A DNA stretch of 64,000 nucleotides from Casimicrobiaceae bacterium (lineage in GTDB: Bacteria; Pseudomonadota; Gammaproteobacteria; Burkholderiales; Casimicrobiaceae): positions 124,001-188,000 of the forward strand of contig JAPKHK010000005.1 of assembly GCA_026646885.1 (NCBI GenBank), read 5' to 3'. Below, piece after piece: positions 54,665 through 64,000 of the stretch (position 1 is the stretch's first letter; each line of letters starts with the position of its first letter). A program made the position numbers and the translations under genes. The notes under the pieces are model-generated. The model was not told the origin of the DNA and ran no database searches. It saw only the letters and a program-made list of their open reading frames with translations.

Positions 54665-56677
54665 TCACCCGCTACTTTTTTTCAGCGAGGTCAGGTGCGC
54701 CCTGGCCTCCTCGGCGCTTTCGTACACTTGGGTCGACAAACCACGCTCGCCCAAAGCCTCGCCAAGCTTGAGGCGCAGGAAGGCGCTGGTGGTATAGCGC
54801 GTGACCTCCCGGTAATAATGCTCGCACAACCAGGAAACCATGGCCGAATAAGACTCTAGCAGCTCCGGGCGGATGCTGAAGTTCTCATAGTTCACGACGG
54901 CGTTTACCCTGCGCCCCAGGGGTTGCAGCCGCGCTCGGACCAAATCGCGGATGGACTGGATCTGACTAGCATCTTCGATGGCGAGACCCTCGAAGTTCAC
55001 GAAGAATGTGTCCTGCGCGGCGTCATAGACCAGGCGATCGGCGAGGGGACGCTCCAATAGTTGCTGACGCAAGCCCATGGATTCTGGTTGAAAGATGCGC
55101 GCATCCATCACCCGGGGCGGCTGCGGAACGAGCGGCGGAAATTCCATGTGCGCCAGGATATCGCGGTGCAAGTCCACGCCCGGTGCGATTTCGGTCAACT
55201 TGAGGCCTTCGGGGCACAAGGCGAAGACACAGCGCTCGGTAATGAATAGTACCTCTTGACCCCGACTGATCGCGTAATCTCCGCTGAACGTGCGGTGCTC
55301 GACCGCTTCAACGAACTTCTTCGCCGCGCCTTCGCGTAGGATGCGCAGCTTGCCCTCTTCGACGGTGATCTCCAAGTCCCCGGCCGTGAATGTGCCGACA
55401 AAAACGACTTTGCGCGCGTTTTGGCTAATGTTGATGAATCCTCCCGCCCCGGCGAGCTTGGGCCCGAATTTGCTGACATTGAGGTTGCCCTGCCGATCGG
55501 CCTGAGCCAACCCTAAAAAGGCCAGGTCGAGCCCGCCGCCGTCGTAGAAGTCGAATTGATCCGGTTGATCGATGATCGCCTGGGTATTGACCGCGGCACC
55601 AAAATCGAGCCCGCCGGCTGGGATGCCACCGATGACCCCGGGTTCGGCGGTCAGGGTGATCAGGTCGATGGATCGCTCCTCGGCGGCGACATTCGCAATG
55701 CCCTCGGGCATGCCTATGCCAAGGTTCACGACCGCATTGGGCCGCAATTCCATGGCGGCGCGCCGGGCGATGATCTTGCGTTCATTCATGGCCATGGGCG
55801 GAATCGCCGTCATGGGGACACGGATTTCGCCGGCATATGCCGGGTTGTAGGTGATGGCAAAAGTCTGCTGGTGGTGCTCAGGCCTTTCCGCGACAACCAC
55901 GCAATCGACCAGTACACCCGGGACACGCACCTGCCGCGGGTTGAGAGTATTGCGCTCGGCCACGCGCTCGACCTGCACGATCACCACCCCCCCGCTATTG
56001 TGCACAGCGGTGGCGATCGCCAGGGCTTCGAGCGTCAGCGCTTCCTTCTCCATGGTGATATTGCCGTCGAGATCGGCCGTGGTGCCGCGGATGAGGCCGA
56101 CATTGATGGGAAAGGCGCGATAGAAGAGAAAGTCTCGGCCCCCAATGGTCACCGTTTCGACCAGGTCTTCGGTTGTCACCGCGTTGATCTTCCCGCCGCC
56201 GTGGCGTGGATCGACGAAGGTGCCCAAACCGACAGTGGTCAGATGTCCTGGTCGGCCCCCGGCAATGTCGCGAAACAAATGCGAAATCACGCCCTGGGGA
56301 AAGTTGTAGGCCTCGATCCGGTTGCCGATCGCCAGTTGCTGGAGCTTGGGCACCAAACCCCAATGCCCGCCGATCACCCGACGCAGGAGACCCTCGTGAC
56401 CAAAATGGTTGAGCCCGCGCGCCTTGCCGTCTCCTTGGCCGGCGGCGTACACCAGGGTGAGATCGTGCGGACCACCCTGCGCTTGATCAGAGGCCACCTC
56501 ACTCGCCAAGAAGCGCTCTTCCAGTGCGACCGCGATACCTTCGGGAAAGCCGATGCCCACGAACCCGCCGGTGGCGATAGTGTCACCGTCACGAATCAGC
56601 CGAACGGCCTGCGCTGCGCTGACGACCTTGCCATTGCTGTTCCGATGCCCGAAGGCAGCGATTCTTGTCTCGCCCAT
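54665..56677 (-). CDS. Fused CoA-transferase (YdiF-like) with extra C-terminal domain
   Basis: The 670-residue protein joins both subunits of a family I CoA-transferase in one chain. The first half has [12 protein letters not shown]; the second has [14 protein letters not shown] and the catalytic Glu345 ([13 protein letters not shown]). It moves CoA between acyl-CoA and acetate-like acids. E. coli YdiF ends near residue 530; here about 130 residues follow (from [12 protein letters not shown]), predicted to be alpha/beta, containing [21 protein letters not shown]. The substrate is unknown. Confidence 0.9.
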   Translation of the reverse strand: MGETRIAAFGHRNSNGKVVSAAQAVRLIRDGDTIATGGFVGIGFPEGIAVALEERFLASEVASDQAQGGPHDLTLVYAAGQGDGKARGLNHFGHEGLLRRVIGGHWGLVPKLQQLAIGNRIEAYNFPQGVISHLFRDIAGGRPGHLTTVGLGTFVDPRHGGGKINAVTTEDLVETVTIGGRDFLFYRAFPINVGLIRGTTADLDGNITMEKEALTLEALAIATAVHNSGGVVIVQVERVAERNTLNPRQVRVPGVLVDCVVVAERPEHHQQTFAITYNPAYAGEIRVPMTAIPPMAMNERKIIARRAAMELRPNAVVNLGIGMPEGIANVAAEERSIDLITLTAEPGVIGGIPAGGLDFGAAVNTQAIIDQPDQFDFYDGGGLDLAFLGLAQADRQGNLNVSKFGPKLAGAGGFINISQNARKVVFVGTFTAGDLEITVEEGKLRILREGAAKKFVEAVEHRTFSGDYAISRGQEVLFITERCVFALCPEGLKLTEIAPGVDLHRDILAHMEFPPLVPQPPRVMDARIFQPESMGLRQQLLERPLADRLVYDAAQDTFFVNFEGLAIEDASQIQSIRDLVRARLQPLGRRVNAVVNYENFSIRPELLESYSAMVSWLCEHYYREVTRYTTSAFLRLKLGEALGERGLSTQVYESAEEARAHLTSLKKSSG

Positions 56678-56877
56678 GGCTCACACTCTCCCGCTCGCTC
56701 GCGCCCGAGCATACCGGCCGCCCTCGGCCTGTGCTAGCATCGCGTCATGAATGCTGCGCCACCTCCCACCGTTCGCGCGTTCGCCCGCAAGGCAGGCAGG
56801 TGCACCGTCGTCATGTTCGGCAGCATCGCCCATGAACATAACATTGCGGTTTTGTCGCGGTGATTGGGGGAAACCCG

Positions 56878-57489
56878 ATGCGCGGCAAACTGTTTGTCAT
56901 CAGCGCGCCCTCGGGCGCGGGCAAGACCAGCTTGGTCAAGGCGCTTTTGGAGGTCGAGCCGGCGCTGTGTCTTTCGGTCTCGTATACCACGCGGCCACCT
57001 CGCCCAGGCGAAGTCGACGGCATTGACTACCACTTCGTGAGCAAGGCGCAATTCGAAGGCTTGCAGGGCGCAGGCGCCTTCCTCGAATGCGCGGCAGTCC
57101 ATGGCAACTTCTATGCAACCTCGCACCATTGGCTGAGAGAGAAGCTCGATCGAGGTGGCGACGTGCTGCTGGAAATCGATTGGCAAGGTGCAGCGCAGGT
57201 ACGTCGGCTTCTGCCGGAAGCCGTCACCCTTTTCATCCTCCCGCCGTCCTTGGCGGTACTGGCGCAGCGCCTGCATGGGCGGGGGCAAGACACACCGGAT
57301 GTGATCGCCCAGCGGCTCGCCGCGGCGCGCGCCGAGATCGAGCATTATGTTGAGTTTGATTATGTTATCATTAACAATGACTTCCAGACCGCGCTCGATG
57401 ATCTGCGCGCGATCTTGCGAGCCACCGGCCTGCGCCTGGCTGAGCAGTCGCAACGCCAGGCGGCGCTGATCTCCAACTTGCTGAATTGA
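56878..57489 (+). CDS. gmk: Guanylate kinase
   Basis: The 203-residue P-loop kinase has [15 protein letters not shown] near the start, the GMP-binding [20 protein letters not shown] (part) and [13 protein letters not shown]. It makes GDP from GMP. GGGGGA six bases before the ATG decides the start at 56878 over a GTG six codons earlier. It begins the gmk-rpoZ-spoT group. Confidence 0.96.
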   Translation: MRGKLFVISAPSGAGKTSLVKALLEVEPALCLSVSYTTRPPRPGEVDGIDYHFVSKAQFEGLQGAGAFLECAAVHGNFYATSHHWLREKLDRGGDVLLEIDWQGAAQVRRLLPEAVTLFILPPSLAVLAQRLHGRGQDTPDVIAQRLAAARAEIEHYVEFDYVIINNDFQTALDDLRAILRATGLRLAEQSQRQAALISNLLN

Positions 57490-57497
57490 TCCCGACC

Positions 57498-57704
57498 ATG
57501 GCACGCATCACCATTGATGACTGTTTGAAGCGTATTCCCAACCGGTTCGAGTTGACCCTGGCGGCGACCTATCGAGCGCGCCAAATCACCACCGGCGCGC
57601 AGCCGATGCTGGACGCTGACCGGGATAAGCCCACAGTGATTGCGCTGCGCGAAGTGGCTGCCGGCAAGGTCGGCGTAGAGATTCTCAACAAGCAGGCCGG
57701 ATAG
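57498..57704 (+). CDS. rpoZ: RNA polymerase omega subunit
   Basis: The 68-residue protein has [21 protein letters not shown], the family start, and RARQI. It helps assemble RNA polymerase and forms part of a ppGpp site. It is 8 bases after gmk and 30 bases before spoT, the conserved order. Confidence 0.96.
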   Translation: MARITIDDCLKRIPNRFELTLAATYRARQITTGAQPMLDADRDKPTVIALREVAAGKVGVEILNKQAG

Positions 57705-57734
57705 TTCCCCTTCGCGCCATGGTGACGCCGGAAC

Positions 57735-59870
57735 ATGGCGGTGACTTCGGAAATCGCGGACTTCACCCGACATCTGGGCCACTACCTGCGCCCGGCGGAA
57801 GTCGCGCTGGTGGAGAGCGCCTACGAGTTCTCGGAAACGGCGCATAGCGGCCAGTTCCGCAAGACCGGCGACCCCTACATTACCCATCCGCTGGCCGTAG
57901 CCAGCATCCTCTCCGAGTGGCGGCTGGACGCTCAGGGCTTGTGTGCGGCGCTGCTGCATGACGTCATGGAGGATACTCAGGTCACGCGGGCGGAGATCGA
58001 GCTCAAATTTGGAAAACCGGTCGCGGCGCTGGTCGATGGCGTTTCGAAACTCGACCAAATGGAGTTCCAATCGCGCGAGCAAGCGCAAGCGGAGAATTTC
58101 CGCAAGATGCTGCTGGCCATGGCCAAGGACATCCGCGTCATACTCATCAAGCTCGCGGACCGCTTGCACAACATGCGCACCCTGGACGTGATGGAACCCG
58201 ATCAACGCCAGCGCATCGCCCAAGAAACCATCGACATCTTCGCGCCAATCGCCAACCGACTGGGTCTGAACGCACTTTACCAGGAGTTGCAAGACCTCGC
58301 CTTTCGGCAGCTGCGCCCTCTGCGCTACCGGGTTCTCGCCAAGGCGATCAAGGCAGCGCGCGGCAATCGGCGGGAAGTCGTGGGCAAAATGCTCGAAGCG
58401 ATTCACGGCCGCCTCAAAGCATCGGGCATAGATGCACTGGTCACGGGGCGGGAAAAGACGGTCTATAGCGTCCACAAAAAGATGCTTGAGAAAGATTTGT
58501 CTTTTTCGCAGGTGTTCGACATCTACGGGTTTCGCATTCTGGTCAACGACGTGACCTCTTGTTACGCGGCTCTGGGAGTCCTCCATGGGCTCTACAAGCC
58601 CCTGCCTGGCAAGTTCAAGGACTACATCGCTATCCCCAAGGCCAACGGCTACCAGTCACTGCATACCACATTGTTTGGCCCCTACGGCACTCCAGTCGAA
58701 ATCCAGATTCGCACGCACGAGATGCATCGCGTGGCCGAGGCCGGTGTGGCCGCGCATTGGCTCTACAAGGACCTGCCGGGCGAAGACAATCTCGCCGAAG
58801 CCCAGCAGCAGACGCACCATTGGCTGGAAAGCCTGCTCGAGATTCAAAGCGAATCCGGTGACTCGCGCGAGTTCCTGGAACACGTCAAGGGGGACCTCTT
58901 TCCAGACGAAATTTATGTCTTTACCCCAAAGGGCCGCATCATGGCCTTGCCGCGTGGCGCGACCCCGGTGGATTTTGCGTACGCCGTGCACACCGACATC
59001 GGCCACCACTGCGTGGCCGCCAAGGTCAACCGCGAGCTTGCTCCCTTGCGCACGGCATTGCGCAACGGCGATCAAGTCGAAATCGTCACCCTGCCATCGG
59101 CCAAGCCCAATGCCTCGTGGCTGAGTTTCGTTGCCACCGGAAAAGCGCGCTCACGCATTCGCCATTACCTCAAATCCTTACATCAGCGCGAATCGGCGCA
59201 ACTCGGCGAACGCATGCTGCACCAGGCGCTTGCGGCCCTGGGTGATACCGATCTGCCCGCCAGCGGCGCGCACTGGGATCGCGTGCTCAAGACCTACGGG
59301 ACACGTACCCGCCAGGAGGTCCTCGCCGACGTGGGTACCGGCCGAAGGCATGCCTTCGTCGTGGCCCAGGCTCTCCTCGCCAGCGGGGAACGGACGGGAG
59401 CCGTGCCCGCAGGAGCTGCCAGGGCACCCATTTCGCTCGACGGCGTCGAGCGCGTTGCCATTCAGTATGGGAAATGTTGCCGACCCGTGCCGGGGGACCC
59501 CATCGTTGGCGAGTTCCGTCCCGGCCAGGGAATGGTCGTGCACCTCGCCGAATGTCCCGTCCTGCAAAAACGCGGCCCAGAGGCGGGGCAGCTTTTGGAA
59601 GTGGCCTGGGCAAAAAACGTCGAGGGCGAATTCGATGCCGGCATCCGCCTGACTGTCGCCGATCAACGCGGCGTTCTGGCCCGGGTGGCGGGCGCCATTT
59701 CCGAGGCCGAGGCGAATATCGAGAATGTGAGCATGGACCGGCCCGAGGGTGAGACGGTAGTCAACATGTTTTTCGCCATCCAGGTTCGCGATCGGCGACA
59801 CCTCGCCCGTGTCATGCGGGCCTTGCGCGCCATCCCTGAAGTGCAGCGCATTCAAAGGCCCAAGACTTAG
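57735..59870 (+). CDS. spoT: Bifunctional (p)ppGpp synthetase/hydrolase
   Basis: The 711-residue protein has an HD hydrolase domain with HDVMED at 75-80, the synthetase region (GREKTVYSVHKKM, DIYGFRILV), a TGS domain (FTPKGRIMALPRGATPVDFA) and a C-terminal ACT domain. It makes and degrades the stringent-response alarmone. The intact HD and ED residues mark the SpoT/Rel type rather than hydrolase-dead RelA. It lies downstream of rpoZ. Confidence 0.96.
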   Translation: MAVTSEIADFTRHLGHYLRPAEVALVESAYEFSETAHSGQFRKTGDPYITHPLAVASILSEWRLDAQGLCAALLHDVMEDTQVTRAEIELKFGKPVAALVDGVSKLDQMEFQSREQAQAENFRKMLLAMAKDIRVILIKLADRLHNMRTLDVMEPDQRQRIAQETIDIFAPIANRLGLNALYQELQDLAFRQLRPLRYRVLAKAIKAARGNRREVVGKMLEAIHGRLKASGIDALVTGREKTVYSVHKKMLEKDLSFSQVFDIYGFRILVNDVTSCYAALGVLHGLYKPLPGKFKDYIAIPKANGYQSLHTTLFGPYGTPVEIQIRTHEMHRVAEAGVAAHWLYKDLPGEDNLAEAQQQTHHWLESLLEIQSESGDSREFLEHVKGDLFPDEIYVFTPKGRIMALPRGATPVDFAYAVHTDIGHHCVAAKVNRELAPLRTALRNGDQVEIVTLPSAKPNASWLSFVATGKARSRIRHYLKSLHQRESAQLGERMLHQALAALGDTDLPASGAHWDRVLKTYGTRTRQEVLADVGTGRRHAFVVAQALLASGERTGAVPAGAARAPISLDGVERVAIQYGKCCRPVPGDPIVGEFRPGQGMVVHLAECPVLQKRGPEAGQLLEVAWAKNVEGEFDAGIRLTVADQRGVLARVAGAISEAEANIENVSMDRPEGETVVNMFFAIQVRDRRHLARVMRALRAIPEVQRIQRPKT

Positions 59871-59966
59871 AAAGTACTGGGGCAGTTTGGTGAACTGGCT
59901 GAGCGCAGGAGGCCTAGCTGGCACGGCCACGATCAGCCCGCACAGCGGCTCCGTCAGATTTGGACA

Positions 59967-60014
59967 GCGCCTCTGCTCCGCTCCCGCCGGCTGGCGGAGT
60001 CGGGGCAGAGGCGC
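59967..60014. repeat. Long hairpin between spoT and small membrane gene
   Basis: GCGCCTCTGC pairs perfectly with GCAGAGGCGC, and pairing continues inward for about 19 base pairs with few mismatches to a loop GGCT. No T-run follows. It may be a REP-type element or a processed mRNA end. Confidence 0.6.
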
Positions 60015-60027
60015 CGCGCGGCCGCCG

Positions 60028-60234
60028 TCAGCCGCGCACATTCTTCTGCGCCGGAGCGGCTGCACTCAGATAGGTGTTCGTCTGTGCCACGGAGGGGGCC
60101 GCTTCGGTGCCTTCGACCTTCGGCAGTGGCGACCAGCTGCCAAGGGCCAGGGTCAAGAGGCCCGCGATGACGAGGCTGGAAAAGCCAATGCTGTCGGTCA
60201 GAGTGGACGGGGTCTGCGAGAAAAGCTTGCTCAT
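60028..60234 (-). CDS. Small single-span membrane protein, unknown
   Basis: The 68-residue product has one hydrophobic helix (about 17-34, FSSLVIAGLLTLALG) and a Pro/Ala-rich tail. An AAGGAG site seven bases before the ATG supports translation. No family is recognised. It stands alone between spoT and the MFS gene. Confidence 0.65.
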   Translation of the reverse strand: MSKLFSQTPSTLTDSIGFSSLVIAGLLTLALGSWSPLPKVEGTEAAPSVAQTNTYLSAAAPAQKNVRG

Positions 60235-60583
60235 TTGATCACTCCTTGATTGGTGCCGCGGTTGAACATGGCGCCAATCTATTGATGCGCCCTGCCTGGC
60301 GCAACGGCTGCGCGACGAACTGCACCAAGCACGGCACGAAACTCCGCTCGGGCCGATAGTCGGCATAGCGCCCTCGGCGCCAAACCGCGTTTCAGCCTGT
60401 ACATTTCGGGGAAGAAGCCGGCCGCAGCCGCGCTGCGCATGGCAGGTGCCGCCTCCGCGACAGCGGGTTTCGACGGGCCGGGACCGGTTCCCGAAGGCCT
60501 CGACGCGCCCTGCGCCCGGTTTGCAGGTCGTCGGTCCCGCAATGGGCGTGCTTTTGAGTCTACGGTTCTGGGATAATGCCGTC
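60235..60583. other. Intergenic region without a gene
   Basis: Between the small membrane gene and the exporter gene I see no convincing coding sequence; the one longer minus frame has an Ala/Arg-rich, shadow-like composition. A weak promoter for the small gene may be present (TTGCGC, 17 bases, TAGATT on the minus strand). A GATAAT hexamer at 60572-60577 lies six bases before the exporter start. Confidence 0.5.
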
Positions 60584-61780
60584 ATGCTCAAACCCACCTT
60601 CGGACTAGCGTTGTTATTGACCACGCTGGTCGCCCTCGGTCCGCTATCCACCGACCTCTATCTCCCGGCTCTGCCGACCCTGACCGAAGATCTCGCCACC
60701 GATGTTGCGAACGTGCAGTTGACGCTCTCGGTGTTTCTCGCCGGCTTCGCCCTCGCCCAGATCGCCTACGGACCGCTCTCCGATCGCTACGGCCGCCGCC
60801 CCATTCTTATTGCAGGTTTGTCTATCTATCTCCTGGCATCGATCGCCTGCATGCTCGCACCCAGCATCGAGACCCTAATTGCAGCGCGCTTCCTGCAGGC
60901 TTTGGGCGCCTGCGCCGGGCCGGTGCTCGGCCGCGCGATCGTGCGAGACGTCTACGGCCCGGCCGAAGCGGCGCGGGTACTGGCCTACATCAGCGGTGCG
61001 ATGGCGCTCGCTCCTATGATCGGACCGGTGCTGGGAGGCTGGCTCACTGTGATCTTTGGCTGGCGCGCCAATTTCGCCACGCTCGCCCTATTCTCGCTGC
61101 TGCAAGTGGCGGCTACCGCGATCATGCTAGGAGAGAGCAATGCCCACCGCGATCCCGAGGCCACTCACGTAACGCGCATGGCGCGGAACTTCGGCGGCCT
61201 GTTGCGGGCACGCGGCTATCGCGGTTATTTGCTCTGCTTCTCCTTTGCGTACGCCGGGCTCTTTTCCTTCATTTCCGGGTCATCTTTCGTACTCATCGGC
61301 CTGCACGGGCTCAGCCCGCAGTGGTACGGCGCAAGCTTTGGCTTCGTCGTGGTGGGTTATGTCGTCGGAACGCTCCTCTCGGGCCGCCACACACTGCGCC
61401 TCGGGACCCGCCGCATGGTGCTTTTGGGAGCCCAACTCGCCACGGCCGCCGGCTTGGCCATGCTGGTGCTGCTGCTGACGGGCTTGACCTCGATCTGGGC
61501 GATTCTGCTACCGATGTTCTTCTACATGGTCGGTACCGGGCTCGTGATGCCCAACGCCATCGGTGGGGCTCTCGCTCCCTATCCAAAAATGGCCGGATCG
61601 GCATCGGCCCTGCTCGGTTTCGTGCAGATGAGTCTTGCCGCCGCCGTGGGCATCGCCGTGGGCCACAGCTACGATCGCAGCGCCTTTCCCATGGTCATGG
61701 CGATTGCGCTGTGCGGCAGCGCGGTGCTGCTCTTCTATGCATGGTTGGTGCGCGAGCCCGGTAGCGCAAAAACCTCTTGA
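60584..61780 (+). CDS. Bcr/CflA-family multidrug exporter (MFS)
   Basis: The 398-residue major facilitator has twelve predicted helices, STDLYLPALP at the end of helix 1 and motif A GPLSDRYGRRPIL. Bcr/CflA proteins export antibiotics or sulfonamides by proton antiport. I start it at 60584, the first ATG that gives a normal N-terminus; no ribosome site is visible. It precedes the second hsp20 gene. Confidence 0.92.
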   Translation: MLKPTFGLALLLTTLVALGPLSTDLYLPALPTLTEDLATDVANVQLTLSVFLAGFALAQIAYGPLSDRYGRRPILIAGLSIYLLASIACMLAPSIETLIAARFLQALGACAGPVLGRAIVRDVYGPAEAARVLAYISGAMALAPMIGPVLGGWLTVIFGWRANFATLALFSLLQVAATAIMLGESNAHRDPEATHVTRMARNFGGLLRARGYRGYLLCFSFAYAGLFSFISGSSFVLIGLHGLSPQWYGASFGFVVVGYVVGTLLSGRHTLRLGTRRMVLLGAQLATAAGLAMLVLLLTGLTSIWAILLPMFFYMVGTGLVMPNAIGGALAPYPKMAGSASALLGFVQMSLAAAVGIAVGHSYDRSAFPMVMAIALCGSAVLLFYAWLVREPGSAKTS

Positions 61781-61838
61781 AATCCTTCAGCGAAACCCCA
61801 TCTCCCGGGCATGGCACTAAACCATCAGGAGTAAGCCT

Positions 61839-62234
61839 ATGTTCACCTGCACAGTCCGCCCCGCCCGTAGCGCAGTGCAAGCTTTTCTCAGACCGACTGC
61901 GGCCGTACAAGCAAGCCGGCCCATGCCCATTGATGTCATTGAGACCAACGACGCCTACGTGCTGCACGCCGAGTTGCCCGGCATACCTCGCGCCGACATC
62001 GAAGTCGAAGTGGAGAAACAGCAAGTGCGCATCGTCGCCACGCGCGCCGCGCAAGAAAACGGCGAAGGAACGGTGCTTCTGCGCGAGCGCGGCATAGGGC
62101 GCTGGGAGCGCAGCTTCGAACTGCCGCTGGTGGTCGATGCTGAGCGGGCGCAGGCAGTATATGCCGACGGCGTGCTCGAATTGCGTCTACCGAAGCTTCA
62201 GGCGGAACCAAACCGCCGCATTACGGTCAACTGA
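61839..62234 (+). CDS. Small heat-shock protein, Hsp20 family (second copy)
   Basis: The 131-residue product has an alpha-crystallin core (DVIETNDAYVLHAELPG, then DGVLELRLPK) and a C-terminal I-x-V motif (RRITVN). AGGAG precedes the ATG. It diverges clearly from the first copy at 14923, so the two are not a recent duplication. A strong terminator follows. Confidence 0.92.
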   Translation: MFTCTVRPARSAVQAFLRPTAAVQASRPMPIDVIETNDAYVLHAELPGIPRADIEVEVEKQQVRIVATRAAQENGEGTVLLRERGIGRWERSFELPLVVDAERAQAVYADGVLELRLPKLQAEPNRRITVN

Positions 62235-62269
62235 ATGTCAACAGTGATGTAGACACCTCCTCCCTCCTT

Positions 62270-62295
62270 GGCCCGCCTGGTGCGGGCCATTTTTT
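62270..62295 (+). terminator. Rho-independent terminator after hsp20
   Basis: GGCCCGC-CTGGT-GCGGGCC is followed by ATTTTTT. It lies between hsp20 and the convergent uvrA gene. Confidence 0.92.
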
Positions 62296-62306
62296 CGGGA
62301 AGCGCC

Positions 62307-64000
62307 TCAGCCCTGCAGCACTCGGCGCAGGTAGGCTCCGGTGGCGCTATTGGGATGGGCGGCGATTTCCTCTGGTGACCCCTCGGCGACGACTTGCCCC
62401 CCACCATCCCCGCCTTCCGGTCCGAGGTCGATCAGCCAGTCGGCGGTCTTGATGACCTCGAGATTGTGTTCGATCACCACTACGGTATTGCCGTGGTCGC
62501 GCAGGCGGTGCAACACCTTGAGCAAGAGCTCGATGTCCTGAAAGTGTAGGCCCGTCGTGGGTTCATCCAGGAGATAGAGCGTACGTCCGGTGTCCCGCTT
62601 CGAAAGCTCCAGCGCCAGTTTCACTCGCTGCGCCTCACCCCCGGAAAGTGTGGTGGCTGCTTGCCCCAGCGTGATATAGCCGAGCCCGACATCGGCCAGA
62701 GTAGCCAGTTTTCTGGCGATCACGGGAACCGCGGAAAAAAAGCTCTGCGCGTTCTCCACGGTCATCAGTAGTACTTCATGAATGTTCCGGCCTTTGTATT
62801 TGATCTCCAGGGTCTCGCGATTGTAGCGTTGCCCGTGGCAAATATCGCAAGGCACATAGACATCTGGCAGGAAGTGCATCTCCACTTTGATCAAGCCATC
62901 ACCTTGGCACGCTTCGCATCGCCCCCCTTTGACATTGAAGGAAAAGCGCCCGGGTCCATAGCCGCGCTCTCTTGCCTCCGGCACCTGCGCGAAGAGATCG
63001 CGTATGGGTGTGAATAGGCCGGTGTACGTGGCCGGATTCGAGCGCGGCGTGCGCCCGATGGGGCTCTGGTCCACACTGACCACTTTGTCGAGAAACTCGA
63101 GACCGTGCACTTCATCATAGGGCGCGGGCTCAAGCGAGCTGCCGTGCAGGTGCCGCGCAACGATGGGGTAGAGCGTGTCGTTGATCAAAGTCGACTTGCC
63201 GGACCCGGAAACGCCGGTGATGGCAACGAACAGACCCAAGGGAAGAATCAGCTCGACTCTCTTGAGATTGTTTCCGCGCGCGCCGGCGATACGCAGCGCT
63301 TGCCTGCCCTTGGGCCGGCGCCGGCGCCTTGGAATGGGGATGGCCCGTCGCCCCGCCAAATACGCTCCGGTGAGTGAATCGGGAGCCGCGCGGATCTCCA
63401 GCGGTGAACCTTGGGCGATCACCGCCCCGCCGTGCTCGCCCGCGCCGGGGCCCATGTCGACCACATAGTCGGCCGCCTCGATCGCTTCCTGATCATGCTC
63501 CACCACGATGACGCTATTGCCCAAGTCGCGCAGATGCTTCAGCGTTGCCAGCAGGCGATCGTTGTCCCGTTGATGCAGGCCGATCGAAGGCTCGTCGAGC
63601 ACGTACATCACTCCGGTCAGCCCGGATCCGATCTGGCTCGCCAACCGGATGCGCTGCGCTTCGCCGCCAGACAACGTGTCAGCGGCGCGATCAAGTGAGA
63701 GGTATTCCAGGCCGACGTTGTTGAGGAACTGCAAACGGTTGGTGATCTCCTTGACGATCTTGTCGGCAATGGATTGGCGGTGTCCATCGAGGCGCAGTTC
63801 TCCGAAAAACGCGGCCGCCAGCCGCAAGGGCAAGGAAGAGACTTCGTAGATCGCCTTGCCTCCCACGCTGACGTGTCGCGCTTCGCGGCGCAAGCGCGTG
63901 GCCTTGCATTCCGGACAGACTTGGCTGTTGATGAACTTGGCCAATTCCTCGCGCACCATCACCGAGTCGGTTTCACGATAGCGTCGCTCCAGGTTGGGGA
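62307..64000 (-). CDS. uvrA: UvrA excinuclease ABC subunit A, 5' partial
   Basis: About 564 C-terminal residues of UvrA are in the window; the frame is open at the right edge ([12 protein letters not shown] just upstream). It contains two signature motifs (LSGGEAQR), the second Walker [11 protein letters not shown] and a zinc module (CEACQGDG then CDICHG). UvrA finds DNA damage for nucleotide excision repair. The end of the gene faces the hsp20 terminator. Confidence 0.97.
   Translation of the reverse strand, partial: PNLERRYRETDSVMVREELAKFINSQVCPECKATRLRREARHVSVGGKAIYEVSSLPLRLAAAFFGELRLDGHRQSIADKIVKEITNRLQFLNNVGLEYLSLDRAADTLSGGEAQRIRLASQIGSGLTGVMYVLDEPSIGLHQRDNDRLLATLKHLRDLGNSVIVVEHDQEAIEAADYVVDMGPGAGEHGGAVIAQGSPLEIRAAPDSLTGAYLAGRRAIPIPRRRRRPKGRQALRIAGARGNNLKRVELILPLGLFVAITGVSGSGKSTLINDTLYPIVARHLHGSSLEPAPYDEVHGLEFLDKVVSVDQSPIGRTPRSNPATYTGLFTPIRDLFAQVPEARERGYGPGRFSFNVKGGRCEACQGDGLIKVEMHFLPDVYVPCDICHGQRYNRETLEIKYKGRNIHEVLLMTVENAQSFFSAVPVIARKLATLADVGLGYITLGQAATTLSGGEAQRVKLALELSKRDTGRTLYLLDEPTTGLHFQDIELLLKVLHRLRDHGNTVVVIEHNLEVIKTADWLIDLGPEGGDGGGQVVAEGSPEEIAAHPNSATGAYLRRVLQG

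Noticed and set aside
60279..60542. 87-codon minus frame in the intergenic region
   Set aside because: Ala/Arg-rich composition, no ribosome site and no family likeness.

Overview
The window is GC-rich chromosomal DNA from a Gram-negative bacterium, most likely a betaproteobacterium. The evidence is: a stand-alone heptose-phosphate adenylyltransferase (rfaE2), a DUF2863 protein (a family I know from Betaproteobacteria), Bam/Lpo-type envelope genes, and conserved proteobacterial orders (rsmI / lpoA-yraN-diaA-dolP, bamD / rluD-pgeF, gmk-rpoZ-spoT). I see no rRNA, tRNA, CRISPR array, insertion sequence or phage gene. Genes are tightly packed and many overlap by an ATGA. Both window ends cut a gene: a secreted Asp-box protein on the left and uvrA on the right.

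Layout. 1-4.4 kb: 3' part of a secreted BNR/Asp-box protein with DUF5648-like repeats, then an unusual J-like/RDD/TPR membrane protein. 4.4-10.8 kb (minus): AEC transporter, thioredoxin, TusA-like protein and a very large CHASE-PAS histidine kinase. 10.8-14.9 kb: envelope cluster rfaE2-dolP-diaA-yraN-lpoA with divergent rsmI. 14.9-20.5 kb: Hsp20, an MBL/beta-CASP nuclease-like protein, an NTF2-like lipoprotein, arfB, a MocA-like nucleotidyltransferase, grxD, and an ammonium transporter behind a sigma-54/NtrC-type control region. 20.6-26.0 kb: membrane coiled-coil protein, yoaA helicase, bamD, rluD, pgeF. 26.2-29.3 kb: DUF2863 protein, M14 carboxypeptidase, orphan ParA. 29.3-33.2 kb (minus): molybdate locus modE-modC-modB-modA with a ModE-type operator, a tandem repeat between modC and modE, and a PIN protein. 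33.3-39.3 kb: dusC, M61 peptidase, RidA, yajQ with a long leader, rlhA. 39.4-41.8 kb: secreted M12B-like metallopeptidase. 41.9-53.3 kb (minus): peptide-type ABC system with three paralogous binding proteins and an M3 oligopeptidase. 53.4-64 kb: AlkA-type glycosylase, small exported protein, two-domain CoA-transferase with an extra C-terminal domain, gmk-rpoZ-spoT, small membrane protein, Bcr/CflA exporter, second Hsp20, uvrA.

How the genes work together. The peptide locus couples capture (three binding proteins), import (two permeases and a fused double ATPase) and hydrolysis (M3 peptidase). The mod locus appears self-regulated through ModE. The amt gene appears to be under nitrogen control. 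The envelope cluster matches the E. coli order, although its LpoA homologue is short and lacks an obvious lipobox. The most novel-looking items are the J-like/RDD/TPR fusion, the duplicated three-PAS module of the kinase, the promoter plus structured leader before yajQ, the 110-bp tandem repeat in the mod locus, and the triplicated binding-protein operon.
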